A stretch of DNA of 32,798 nucleotides from an uncultured Bacteroidales bacterium (GTDB lineage Bacteria > Bacteroidota > Bacteroidia > Bacteroidales > P3): the NCBI GenBank assembly GCA_947165345.1, contig CAMVAA010000010.1, positions 1 to 32,798 on the forward strand, given 5' to 3'. Below, piece after piece: positions 12,401-17,998 of the stretch (the first letter of the stretch is position 1; the number at the start of each line of letters is the position of its first letter). A model generated the notes under the pieces. It made no database searches and had not been told where the DNA came from. It was given only the letters and a program-made list of their open reading frames with translations. The position numbers were made by a program, and so were the translations under genes.

Positions 12401-15400
12401 CCAACAGCCACCACGCTGCTGCCTTCGGAGCATTCCGTCATAAAGGTCTTCACTGCCGAGTAGCTGCTGAGGTTGTCTTCGCACACGCTCTTCATGCGGA
12501 CCTGATAGGTGGTCTGAGGCTGGAGGTTCTCCAGCATGAGGCTGGTGGCGACGAGGTCTTCGACGACAGTCCACTCGTTAGCACCCTCGGCGCGGTATTC
12601 CAGCTGCGCTTCGGTGGTGTTTGCCGTCATTCCCCATTCGATGTAGGCACCTGTGCCGGCAGCCGTGACATTCAGGCTGTAGGGCGGCACGCAGAAGGTC
12701 TCGCCTTGATTTTCGTAGCATCCGATGTCTTGGTGTTCACCATAGACACGCGGGCTGCCCGCGATGTCCACCATACTGCGCGAGGCGGTGTCGTTGGCGG
12801 CATCGATGCAGGATGACTCGCCCATCAGACGGAAGTCGGCGTCCTCGGGAGACACAAAGTAGGGATAGTTGTATGCGGCATTCGAACCAGCATTCTCAGC
12901 GTGCAGACTGATGTTGCCCTCGCCTTCATAGCCGCCTTCGATGGCGCACCATGTCGCCGTGGCATAGTCTACCTGTTGCGCCGTGCCGGTGCGCGAACGG
13001 TTGCCCCACACGATGGTATTGGTCAGCCTGCCGCTGCCGATAAAGATGACATTGCCCTGACGGGCGGTGTTCATCACCACATCGCAACCCACATACGTGG
13101 CGTTGTTCATCGACAGGGGAGACGAATAGTAGCTGTGGTTGTCGTAGAAGAGGCAGTTCTCCAGATAACTGGACTCGCCGTTCAAGCTGCCATAGGTGGC
13201 GGTGTCGTGCATGATGCGGCACCCGACAATCGTATCCCTAATGCTATAGACCACTCCGTTGTAAGTCACCCTGTTGTTGTTCCACTCCGAGGGGTAGCCG
13301 CAATGGATGAAGTCGCAATTGTAGAAGCGGTTTTCGCTGGAGTAGAGGGCGGCACCGATGTATGACGTGCAGCTGTCGATGACGGTGTTCTTCATCGTCG
13401 AGCCGTTGGAGTTGAAGTACACACCGGCACCGTAAGTGTAGCTGTTGTTTGGATTGCCATAGCAGTTCTCGATACGGCAGTTGTCTATCAGCACCTGGTA
13501 GTTTACATAGATACCTGCACCTTGATAGTTCATACCGTTGCGCAGGGTGAAGCCATCAAAGGCCGCTATCGAGTCTGACCAAGCATTATCGCGGTGGCTA
13601 AGGACCACCACGCGGCGCTGGTGCTGACCGTCAAGGATGGTGGCGTTCTGCACGAAGTTGCGCTGGCTGAGGTCGAAGGAGTCGGGCTCGTTGCCGGCAA
13701 AGCCACCGTAGATATTGACAGGATAACCGATGTAGTAGGCGTTCTCGGCGCTGGTGGTGTCGCCATAGTAGGTGCCGGCGGCCACGCGAATATCGGGGAA
13801 GTAGCCATAGGTTTCATAGGTGGCCGCAGCCATCTCCACAGCGGGGTTGATGTCGGTGAAGGCATCCTCCCACGTGGCACCGTTGCCTTCGCCCGTTGCG
13901 TCGGCTTTGACGTAGATATGCTGGTAGCGTATCGGGGCGGTGGTGAAACTGAGGTAGGTGTACTCTGAGGAGTCCTCTTCGCTGCAGAGGCAGTGCAGAC
14001 GGAGTTGATAGGTGTGGCTGCCCTGCAGGCCAACCAAATTATAGCGCGTAGTGGTGTCTTCAATTCCTGCCAACGGGTGGTAGGTGGCGCCGCCGTCACC
14101 ACTGATTTCGAGCACCGGTGTGCCGTTCAGGCGGCTCAGTTCAATGGCGACGGTATCTTCGCCCGTATAAACCATGAGCATGCGCGGTCTCGGGCAGCTG
14201 CTGAGGTCGCAGTCGCCGTTGAGATAAATCGAAGGACGGTTGGTGGTGGTATAGGGGCCGTAGATGTTGGAATAGTCGGAGCCATAGAAGTAGAGGGTGT
14301 TGAAGTCCATCTGTTGCGTGCGGAAATAGCGATAGCCGCTGGCGGTGTAATCGCTGGAGTCCATCATCACGAGCAACAGGTTCGAATGGCCGTCGTAGTT
14401 GTAGGAAGTCTGCAGGGGTATTTTGACCAAGCCGTAGCTATAGAGCGTGACAGTGCCGTCGAACAGCTCATAGACCTCACCATTCTCCATCGATGTCAGG
14501 CTGTCGACCGTGATGTTGTCCCACTGCGTGGGCATCAGCGCCAACATCCAGTGGCGCGTTTCCTGCGTACCGCTGGTGTAGTAGAAGCCGATGGTGTCGA
14601 TCGAGCGGGCCATACCGCCCATCTCTTCGGCTTTGATGAGCATATAGGATGCCGACACCAGGTAGCGCATATTGATCGGCACCTGCGACCAAGAGCTGGT
14701 ATTCTGGTCGCCGAGGGTCAGCGGCTCGATGGGGTAACGGCAGCCGCTGTTGAACTGCAGCGTGTCGCTGTAGTTGGTAGGCATGCCGCCGCATATTGCG
14801 CGCACACGAATCAAATAATTGGTATATTCGGGCAAGCCGCTGACTTGGTATTCGCTGGTATGTATATCGCTGATGGTTGTCCAGTCCTCGCTGTCGAGGG
14901 TTCTATAACTCAGTTCGTAGGAGTCAACCAACGCTGCCGTCCACGAAGTGTGCACCGTGCCCGGCTCCACCGTCGCCTGGACCATGAAGTTGCTCGGGGT
15001 GAGGCATATCAGCGAGCCGTCGTTCTCGTAGCATCCCATGTCGGGGGCGTCGCCATAGAGACGGGCATTGCCCGCGATGTCGGTGGCAGAGAAGCCGGCG
15101 ATGGAGGTGGCGGCATCGATACAGGCAGAACCGAGGTTGAGGCGGAAGTCGCTATTATCGACATTGACGAAGTTCAGGTAGTTGTGCATGGCATCGTTGC
15201 CGGCATTAAGGGTATCGACGCTGATGTTGCCGGTGCCACTGACCGCGCCGTTGAGGGCGGTGTAGCTGACGCCATTGAACGTGTTTACAAGGTTGGCCGT
15301 CATATAACCGGTCTCGCCGGTGCCGGTATTCCTCAACTCGTTCTGAGCCACAATGCTGTTCACCACTGTGGCGTCAGCAGCGGAAAGCTTGACCGCATTG

Positions 15401-17382
15401 ATATTGCCATAGTCGAACAAGTAGTTGGAAATCACATCGCAGTGGCGCAAGGCACCGCCGTTGCCCAACTCGACCACCGCCGAAGCTGTGGTGTTGAAGT
15501 AGATGAGGCTGTTGTCCATGCGGGCATTCTCCAGATAGATGACGCTTTGGTGGCTGACGCCATACTGGAAGATGCAGTTTTCGACGACGGTCATGACGTT
15601 ATCGGGATCACCCACGACACTCAGCAGGGCATGCCCCGACATGCTGCTATTGACACGGCTGTTTTCGATGACGCAGTTGCGCAGCGTGGTGTAGGCCATC
15701 AGGCTGACGCCGGCGGTGCTTTCCTGAGACTGGCCACCGCCGATGAGGAAGCCGTCGAACGATGATGCCGTGGCGGCGGTGAAGGGCTCGTTCTGCACGA
15801 GGCAGGCACCGTTCCAGCTGCCGTCGAGGATGGAGTAGTGGGCCTGCCAGTCGCGTTGCGAGATGTCATAGTTGGCAGGCTCGTTGCCCACGAAGCCTCC
15901 GTAGAGGTGCTGCGAGGGGTAGACGGTGTAGTTGTCGTAGTAGGTGCCTTCGGCCACCCAGATGTCGGGGTGGTTGTTGTAGAGACGCCCTTGCTCATCG
16001 GCGCATTGCTGGGCCTCTGACACCGAGTGGAAAGCCGTAGCCCACGAGCGGCCGTCGATGGTGTCGCTTTTGGACTGGTTGACATATATCCTGTCCATGA
16101 GGCCGCGGGCGGGCGTGAACATGATTTCGCGGAAGACCGAGGTGTCCTCGCCTTCGCAGAGGCCGCCCACATGGGCTTCATATATCGTTCCGTTGACAAG
16201 GTTATTGATTACCAAGAAGTTATCGGTGGTGGCCACCCGTGTCGCCGAGTTGTCGCCGTAGCCCTGCTGGCCGTACTCGATGAGGTACTGGACGGCACCG
16301 GTGCTGTTCCACGAGAGGCGCACAGTGGTTGAATCCAGCGCTTCGGCCACCGGCATCGGGGCGAGGCAGGTGGGGCAGTGGAAATAGATGCTGTCGAAGA
16401 ATTCGCTGGAGAGGTCCACCTCGCTGAAATTGCGCCACAGCACCGTGTCGCCATCGGCGTCGAGGATGGTCAGGTCGAGTGCGCCGTACCACAAGTTGGT
16501 GTTGCCTTGCAACACCTTGAGGTACATCTTCTGCGGGGAATGGGTCACCTCCTGATAGTGCAACTGGTAGTTGGTGGGCAAGTCGGGGAAGGCGATGGTG
16601 TCCATCGCCACGCCGGACTCATGGCACAGCAGGATTTTCCAGCCACCGAAAGCATTATTGTTCTGGTCGCGCAGGACGAAATACCAGGTGCAACCCGCGG
16701 CGGTGTCGGGCGTGAGGAAGCTGCGCATGATGTGGCGGCTCGTGTCGCCCTCGCCGCAGACGGCGCGCAGATAGACATCGTAGGGCGTGTTGGCCGACAG
16801 ATTACTCAGGCTGAGCGTGTTGCCGCTTTGCACAGTGGCGGCATCCACTGTTGGTTCGAATCCATGGGGTCCCCAGAGTGTCTGCCACTGCACGCTGTCA
16901 CGCTGGTTCCACACCACGTCGAGGCCACTCGCCGTGGCCGCTGCCAAGCGCAACCCTGTGGGCTTGAGGCACGAGGGGCAGTTGCTGACAAAGGAGCCGA
17001 GTTCCATCGTCTGGCCTTGGTCACTATAGGAGTACCCCAAATCGCCCGCATTGATGGCGTAGAGCACATTGTCGTCGTCGTCGGTGATGGTGAACGAGCA
17101 CTCGTCGTCGTAGTAACCCTTCGTCCACACCAAGCGCACCGAGTCGGCGGCCAGATGCATGGTATCCACGCCAGCGGAGCCACTGCCGAGCGAGATGTTG
17201 GCCACCAGCGCGTCGTACTGGTAGACCGACAGCACGGCGTTGTTCCATCCGTCGCCGTACTGGTCTTGCATCGTGATGGTTACGCGGCAGGAAGGCGGCG
17301 TGTTCTGCGCCCTCAGGGGCACCAAAGCAAACATCATGGTCATCAACATGATGACAGCGAAGAGGGAATACTTCTGTTTCAT
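1..17382 (-). CDS. Giant modular secreted surface protein (probable T9SS cargo), C-terminus outside the window
   Basis: The ATG at 17380-17382 opens a frame that stays open to base 1 (at least 5,794 codons); spot checks near 13000, 12000, 8500, 5700 and 3000 keep the same frame. Residues 1-25 are a signal peptide ending LVPLRAQ. Approximate order after that: a YGDGWN-type domain (30-137); FN3 (139-230); a second similar domain; FN3 (339-422); beta-helix 1 (428-784); three FN3/jelly-roll/FN3/beta-helix units (793-3039); beta-helix 5 (3059-3421); two FN3-like domains; nine CARDB-like domains (3624-4773); PPC-like and TIG/IPT-like domains; a SprB-like stretch with GGTAPYTYSW (about 5190); a DUF7619-like domain beginning SQDPNEIKGPEGY (about 5260); Ig-like and cadherin-like domains; and 51-residue repeats to the edge. 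Beta-helix modules end in SPCIDAG...DMGCYE motifs typical of choice-of-anchor Q domains. An adhesin or matrix role is inferred. No catalytic motif is visible. The C-terminal sorting signal lies outside the window. Confidence 0.9.
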   Translation of the reverse strand, partial: MKQKYSLFAVIMLMTMMFALVPLRAQNTPPSCRVTITMQDQYGDGWNNAVLSVYQYDALVANISLGSGSAGVDTMHLAADSVRLVWTKGYYDDECSFTITDDDDNVLYAINAGDLGYSYSDQGQTMELGSFVSNCPSCLKPTGLRLAAATASGLDVVWNQRDSVQWQTLWGPHGFEPTVDAATVQSGNTLSLSNLSANTPYDVYLRAVCGEGDTSRHIMRSFLTPDTAAGCTWYFVLRDQNNNAFGGWKILLCHESGVAMDTIAFPDLPTNYQLHYQEVTHSPQKMYLKVLQGNTNLWYGALDLTILDADGDTVLWRNFSEVDLSSEFFDSIYFHCPTCLAPMPVAEALDSTTVRLSWNSTGAVQYLIEYGQQGYGDNSATRVATTDNFLVINNLVNGTIYEAHVGGLCEGEDTSVFREIMFTPARGLMDRIYVNQSKSDTIDGRSWATAFHSVSEAQQCADEQGRLYNNHPDIWVAEGTYYDNYTVYPSQHLYGGFVGNEPANYDISQRDWQAHYSILDGSWNGACLVQNEPFTAATASSFDGFLIGGGQSQESTAGVSLMAYTTLRNCVIENSRVNSSMSGHALLSVVGDPDNVMTVVENCIFQYGVSHQSVIYLENARMDNSLIYFNTTASAVVELGNGGALRHCDVISNYLFDYGNINAVKLSAADATVVNSIVAQNELRNTGTGETGYMTANLVNTFNGVSYTALNGAVSGTGNISVDTLNAGNDAMHNYLNFVNVDNSDFRLNLGSACIDAATSIAGFSATDIAGNARLYGDAPDMGCYENDGSLICLTPSNFMVQATVEPGTVHTSWTAALVDSYELSYRTLDSEDWTTISDIHTSEYQVSGLPEYTNYLIRVRAICGGMPTNYSDTLQFNSGCRYPIEPLTLGDQNTSSWSQVPINMRYLVSASYMLIKAEEMGGMARSIDTIGFYYTSGTQETRHWMLALMPTQWDNITVDSLTSMENGEVYELFDGTVTLYSYGLVKIPLQTSYNYDGHSNLLLVMMDSSDYTASGYRYFRTQQMDFNTLYFYGSDYSNIYGPYTTTNRPSIYLNGDCDLSSCPRPRMLMVYTGEDTVAIELSRLNGTPVLEISGDGGATYHPLAGIEDTTTRYNLVGLQGSHTYQLRLHCLCSEEDSSEYTYLSFTTAPIRYQHIYVKADATGEGNGATWEDAFTDINPAVEMAAATYETYGYFPDIRVAAGTYYGDTTSAENAYYIGYPVNIYGGFAGNEPDSFDLSQRNFVQNATILDGQHQRRVVVLSHRDNAWSDSIAAFDGFTLRNGMNYQGAGIYVNYQVLIDNCRIENCYGNPNNSYTYGAGVYFNSNGSTMKNTVIDSCTSYIGAALYSSENRFYNCDFIHCGYPSEWNNNRVTYNGVVYSIRDTIVGCRIMHDTATYGSLNGESSYLENCLFYDNHSYYSSPLSMNNATYVGCDVVMNTARQGNVIFIGSGRLTNTIVWGNRSRTGTAQQVDYATATWCAIEGGYEGEGNISLHAENAGSNAAYNYPYFVSPEDADFRLMGESSCIDAANDTASRSMVDIAGSPRVYGEHQDIGCYENQGETFCVPPYSLNVTAAGTGAYIEWGMTANTTEAQLEYRAEGANEWTVVEDLVATSLMLENLQPQTTYQVRMKSVCEDNLSSYSAVKTFMTECSEGSSVVAVGDTSVKSNTTSNLPTYIRYSYYAFSQQLFLKDELGNGGIIDTLRFQLASGLDANRWLKIYMGTTSRSSYSNGNEAILLGEQELVYDSLVNFTGEDGWLTIPLQEAYDYNGSDNLVLSVVDSSPSYYYYNTPSFYVEYTNDNKSLYTNGYSQITVSNEYYFNINSYRNVVLFSKTCGNTGCARPLLSVSDVNDSSAVVVCQTNAGQAVELQYKAEGDQEYTSMQLQQRQTLAGLRQNTAYTVRTRSICGEGDTSRWRTVKFTTLPRQQSRYYVAANGTGNGTSWEDAAGSIAWALDAAAASSSFYRQPVEVWVAQGTYYGGFTAFEGINVYGGFAGNEAADYDLSQRDFVQHATILDGKDSMRVLMQASSEFNTATLWDGFTLRNGNVQGTNNTNGGGVYMGSGLRINHFTVENSKASSGGGIYANHGAVIENTVVSHCQADYYGGGIYSNGIRMENTEASYNKTLYSGALGSGLYSQNDTVLRCLFVGDSGYMAAVYGYYSYFESCMVWNNTTTTSGAVSTYRSTFIGCDIVNNTTTGSTEVVGIGKNGTYDNYNTIVNSIIWGNRSLTSPTAAQADLDSMRYCAVEGGYAGSNNIDLASENDGSNDLLVYPLFASPVDGDFRLMEDSPCIDAGTDDVVMRSSKDAAGNIRIYGGRTDMGCLENDGTLICVYPFSLSAQTSSTAAVISWGTPRGAINVQLDYRADDTDEWTSVANLTGSSYMIEGLQPQTLYYYRMKAYCDEEAVSSFTAVQQFMTECSEGGNPVVIGDSAAHSNTNSSLPLNSYYMYSFSQQIFLQGEMGDGGLIDTIRFQQSSTMDDNRNVKIYLGHTALSYFGSGSGTVILPSEMSLVFDGTIALNQPVDGWLTIPLQNPFDYNGSNNLVLTVLDSTGSYTSSSNYYVTDESVSRTLYNYTDGQIIQLSKNNSYNTSSSRNVVVFNKHCGNTGCSRPLLVVDNVTDSSATVLCQTGAASQVELQYKEAGDAEYTSLPLLTNQLLANLRQNTTYTVRTRAICGAGDTSLWRSVSFTTLPKRLSRYYVTSQGTGDGSSWSNASSDLNWVLATAEANYNIYHTPLEVWVAEGTYYGGFTVKEYVDVYGGFAGNEPENYNPDQRNVTAHATILDGQNERTVITQSAAFTHGTALWDGFTVRNGRSTGNGGGILMRDGMKVNNFKVMNCVAQTGGGIYACANNVSASITNTIVTGDSATSNGGGIYATRTDMDNVLVSNNASRGSGGGIYLQSNCNLRNVTVVNNYAYTTSSNQGGIYISSTYSNYIYNSILWGNRNNYGPDQTNTGAYYYNCAIEGLATANTAGNYLLNAENEGVFGPKFVAPTEGAGCAYSGGDWHLQQGSFCINRGNAGTVNEVADLDGNTRVQQDTVDMGCYETSYEGIQMPQYGTIIYVKAQATGTGDGTSWDNAMDDINMAQRVAAMTNIRTVWVAEGIYYGSPDANQGVFKVVPSVNVYGGFEGNEAEDYDLLLRDLENHATILDGGNMYRVLYQASDITNTNQYVEWNGFTLRNGNATNASNGTNGGGAYLRRGIRLVNCVVSGNTAVSGGGVYIAGSYSSETISGKKYYIFYSRLENCKIVDNNATSYGGGVYLSSALVSNCLVANNTSYYSGGGIYTTSYGHVVNATIVANTSQNSNGGGFYGSSSYSMLANSVVWGNKKGYYVNNVYGSCKYGHNAVEGGITDSLLVINVESSNDGIDMSKFYVRFNDPQHGDYTLHVTSPCINYGDSLMSYYLPATDLAGNPRMVGVVDLGAYETDVNTSCPSVVGVAANNVTSSTATVSWKPMGEESSWSVRVLQDESDLDSTFTATDTVVVFDGLLLNRTYTVYVRALCDSGGVSLYSIPVNFTTDCDESLLTPLDEFASMMPENNTQFYTQALDFAWTSMPMATSYDFYFWKAGDSEPTTPTLRGLTTAGVSGYNVPSFANNHGSYFYWKVVAWNECISRTSDVMTLQEAPLPNLHVSGFTVPDRVAANQTITVEWTVVNDGQGSTPPGATWNDYIWVTGHNGVGGGFLYDVDEQLLATVPNLQSLAPGESYTNSVNVQLPQDYIGGYYFFVFADQYSANNINYAPTGDTVMALPYTPSNTGSPYPYLQSQNTSYPSWYVHSQMEETVETDNFFYIQKTILPPPTPNLHVTNVGHPLNAYSGDTITILWQVTNEGDAAALGSWSDAVYLSEEEELDYSTAILMGTSYHDGTLNMESNYSDSIRAVLPLQLGGTYHVFVSTDIQNSVYESIYEADNVEESAQTINVIMSPPADLEVMTIMMDTDLVSAKATYTVTYEVINVGARAISNGHWRDLAYLSADPQFNLQNACRIGSRYIYGRSLGIDESYTETMTITIPDSINDARYLYIMTDADDDVFEYTNEDNNVLRKATPLQISLPDLQTVWVSTLQEVVANQPITLVWRVQNVGQGRLNGRRVNSGLTFYGQTLVQHNEYLTLDAGEYVEYTDTLTLPCRNADAVTVYAKADMNYSVYETNENNSTGYDLTVLSPDLSASNLTILDTLWSGTTATASWTLTNSGQADVDAVVTDRFYLGNANSYNAADSMCYVTRQVTLAAGQSIVETFDIAIPNGVQGQYYVHQIVNADGDVCEGVNEASNRAVSGVSEIMLSPYPDLVVSDIDVPSSLNIGESFTINYAVSNQGTGNLVNKAVVTRFYASRYTTFSLNTATLIGDDNARMTIATGDEANYSAPVRIPTTVTSGLYYIYAVVDATDNVYEYVYENNNTTHSQQIMVNVYPLDLAVYAVETSDVLDWGGTYTVDVQVKNLSQVPTLANYWSDQVFLSQDDVLQTSDVRLSNVVRQTVVPGDSSYTVSFMFKMPYGYTSPAYLIALADANGNNPDINSANNILVQPVAVNSVPTADLAVTSVALLDEQVFSGQDARIAYTITNVSEQAIENASWTDKVFLSSNNIYEASDVEVGTTTKRGMTLAPNATYTDTALFRVPLPQNGKVYLIVRANSGNSFYESNTDNNISAQECVVTLPQPGDLIVSDIAMDGNMISGDTLQVSWSVKNIGSNTLSGNGLRSLVYLSSNMVFDANDRLLGSVGSNYINIIPGDDIEQHLSARVSGLPEGEYYVIVKTDVSNVFNEVNDDNNTTCSAYPFTLTVRNLPFNTPVNDVLYNNLVNDYKLNVDTNTDETVRIHLQSADETSGAVNMLYVTHNTIGSSLGYDFASVDQLTHNPELYIPATEAGYYGVNLQGATPTAASQQVVIRADILPFELREVSPQQGGNTGRVTLMLTGSRFTPDMEVSLTNAAGATIRPATFTYDSYYKAYATFDLTGQAVGLYDVHVVKSGEDTASLHDGFRIVTGTPENLYTNLIFPQSPRPNRVVVAMLEYGNTGNTDIVDPVVTISSIANTPISLTTSGLSDNNTLLNIPLQVSDDMVGVIRPGVSGYVNVYVNTTDNLTFSVSRDEVAETVQPTAPAVRYTEITAVARQAEGCVVGNDGIATVEFPIELSASDYRFRWTTVSGVLVDTNCTATGLASGGYRVRVMEAADTNVNVYEDYVYIDKIDTCERLRVSISSICHTDVCSTPSVESYATATGGTAPYTYSWPNRLYTVTGSGRYSIVCRVVDAEGRVAYGTKELYLKGLECSQDPNEIKGPEGYNEDVRYVAATEKMNYTIGFENDPDFATAPATRVSIVYPIPDGQNIASVRLSDFGFGDHVFSVPANSTTYSKRLDVSSDLGIWVDVTAGIDYQNNRVTWIFQSIDPATGFEPASSQMGFLPVNDSLGRGEGYVSFLIEPKTGRTTGDTVVVDATIVFDDNAPIATNKWKNTFDAVAPTSTLQASLSPTDSNYCFFSFSATDDNGGSGVDHVELYVSQNEGNYEYFTSVPADSSLRFTLVDGILYRFASVAVDHVGNREELKAVPDTVINNNTAPTDILLTASSFRENAQPATVIGRLTTIDNDITLPFSYELVEGDGDADNGMFAIADGRLVTTSLYNCDGRSQYAVRVRTTDITGLSFEKSFVLNKIQENFSVSTTLSGVICAGDSYTFGSRTLTVQDTYVDSLHTVMGCDSVVSLSLRVNPVYHLTDNQVVCDSLTWQDGITYTASTSTPTHELLTAAGCDSVITLNLIVNRSNTGSVTMTACDEFEWHGTTYTASAEPTYLMTNAAGCDSTVTLTLTVNH
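3065..6510 (-). repeat. Array of nine CARDB-like Ig-fold domains in the giant protein
   Basis: Nine successive units of about 110-160 residues (roughly residues 3624-4773) each open with a (P)DL-x-V-x(2)-V motif (examples: PNLHVTNVG, PADLEVMTI, YPDLVVSDI, TADLAVTSV, PGDLIVSDI). Each continues with a W-x-V-x-N-x-G strand pair and a V-x-LS 'fLS' strand, and closes with a (V/Y)-x-E-x(4)-NN turn. This is the pattern of CARDB domains, all-beta cell-adhesion-related modules that usually form extended stalks. The units are clearly related but not near-identical. Confidence 0.8.
8265..15006 (-). repeat. Three ~770-residue super-repeats: FN3 / jelly-roll / FN3 / beta-helix
   Basis: Homologous Cys residues that start each unit lie at residues 793 (CLTPSNF), 1564 (CVPPYSL) and 2330 (CVYPFSL), giving periods of 771 and 766 residues (about 2.3 kb). 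Each unit runs FN3, a roughly 190-residue all-beta domain with a YNYDG/YDYNG-S-NL motif, a second FN3 with an ICGxGDTS-type motif, and a beta-helix beginning near the GTG-x-G-x-SW motif and containing VWVAxGTYYGG and VYGGFAGNE. Units 2 and 3 are closest to each other. The third unit is followed directly by a fifth beta-helix without intervening FN3 domains. Confidence 0.85.
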
Positions 17383-17551
17383 GGTTATTGTGTGTTTATT
17401 ATACTTGTTTTTCTTCTTCGTTTTTGCTCGCGCGAGGGGGTGAAAAGATAGTAAACGCCATTCGGAATACATGGATATTCAGCACCATAATACTCCTCAG
17501 AAAACTATATTTCAATAGATTAACACCCAGTCGACCGCTCGCTTCCAGTTA

Positions 17552-17583
17552 CAAAGGTAAGCATATTATTTGGAACGGCAAAA
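17552..17583 (-). promoter_or_regulatory. Bacteroidetes-type promoter of the giant gene
   Basis: On the minus strand TTTTG (17583-17579) is followed after exactly 19 bp by TACCTTTG (17559-17552), matching the Bacteroidetes primary sigma consensus (TTG ... 19-21 bp ... TAnnTTTG). The start of transcription would be near 17545, leaving a leader of about 160 nt. A small dyad (CAACA-CAT-TGTTG, 17590-17602) sits just upstream of the -33 element and could be an operator; that is inference. Confidence 0.7.
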
Positions 17584-17673
17584 TTTTTTCAACACATTGT
17601 TGATAAACTTTCCTCGCCACCCCAACATCCTCGCCGACAGCCCTGCGGGTCCCCGACGCTCCACCTCCGCAAA

Positions 17674-17706
17674 CCATCGGACCACCATCGGACCATCCTC
17701 GGACCA
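17674..17706. repeat. 11-bp tandem repeat, three copies
   Basis: CCATCGGACCA occurs twice head to tail (17674-17684, 17685-17695) and is followed by a diverged third copy, TCCTCGGACCA (17696-17706). It lies between the tRNA terminator and the promoter of the giant gene. No function can be assigned. The copies are contiguous, which excludes a CRISPR array. Confidence 0.8.
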
Positions 17707-17727
17707 AGAGCTTAGGATAAGCAAAAG

Positions 17728-17761
17728 AAAAAGTGCCGCAGGGCAAAAAATCTACGGCACT
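17728..17761 (-). terminator. Rho-independent terminator of the tRNA-Ser gene
   Basis: Reading the minus strand, AGTGCCG (17761-17755) pairs with CGGCACT (17738-17732) around a 16-nt loop and is followed by a T-rich stretch (TTTTCTTTT). It starts 8 nt past the 3' end of the tRNA. Confidence 0.7.
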
Positions 17762-17769
17762 CACGTTTG

Positions 17770-17857
17770 CGGAAAGGAGGGGATTCGAACCCCTGAAGCG
17801 CTTTTAACGCTTACTCGCTTTCCAGGCGGGCCTCTTCAACCACTCGAGCACCTTTCC
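17770..17857 (-). tRNA. tRNA-Ser(GGA)
   Basis: The 88-nt gene folds as a class II tRNA: acceptor GGAAAGG/CCTTTCC with discriminator G, D stem CTC/GAG, anticodon loop CTGGAAA (anticodon GGA, reading UCC/UCU), a long variable arm (AAGCG/CGCTT) and T arm AGGGG/CCCCT with loop TTCGAAT. The 3' CCA is not encoded (the next bases are CAA). The anticodon stem CCCGC/GCGAG has a C-A mismatch at 28-42. An upstream promoter and a downstream terminator indicate that it is transcribed alone. Confidence 0.97.
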
Positions 17858-17910
17858 GTGAATGATTTTCGCTTCTCTCTCCACCACTTTCTACCTCACA
17901 AAAGCGGCTG

Positions 17911-17940
17911 CAAAATTACAACTTTTTTCAAATATGACAA
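17911..17940 (-). promoter_or_regulatory. Promoter of tRNA-Ser
   Basis: Minus-strand TTG (17940-17938) is spaced 19 bp from TAATTTTG (17918-17911), a close match to the Bacteroidetes consensus. It lies about 55 bp before the tRNA 5' end. Confidence 0.7.
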
Positions 17941-17956
17941 AAAAAATGTATATTTG
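17927..17956 (+). promoter_or_regulatory. Probable promoter of the rightward gene run
   Basis: TATATTTG at 17949-17956 matches the -7 consensus TAnnTTTG. At the expected 19-bp distance upstream the sequence is TTC (17927-17929) within a T tract instead of TTG, so the -33 element is weak. Transcription would begin near 17963, about 36 nt before the first start codon. The element interleaves with the divergent tRNA promoter. Confidence 0.55.
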
Positions 17957-17998
17957 CATTTTGACATATTAGAACTAAAAACCTAAAAAATATTATCA

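Noticed and set aside
13993-15765. A 590-codon plus-strand open frame, and similar ones at 1-924, 940-2283, 4456-5649 and 8275-9522
   Set aside because: All are antisense shadows of the same continuous minus-strand gene, with the same compositional signature and no recognisable motifs.
1-17382. Possible set of several separate genes or frameshifted pseudogene
   Set aside because: Codon phase is the same at the start codon and at base 1, and segments checked along the length join without shift or stop.
17674-17706. Possible CRISPR array
   Set aside because: The 11-bp units are directly contiguous without spacers, and no cas gene is present. The same holds for 32759-32798.
17570-17986. A 138-codon plus-strand open frame
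   Set aside because: It runs through the terminator and the complete tRNA-Ser gene on the opposite strand and has no protein-like features.
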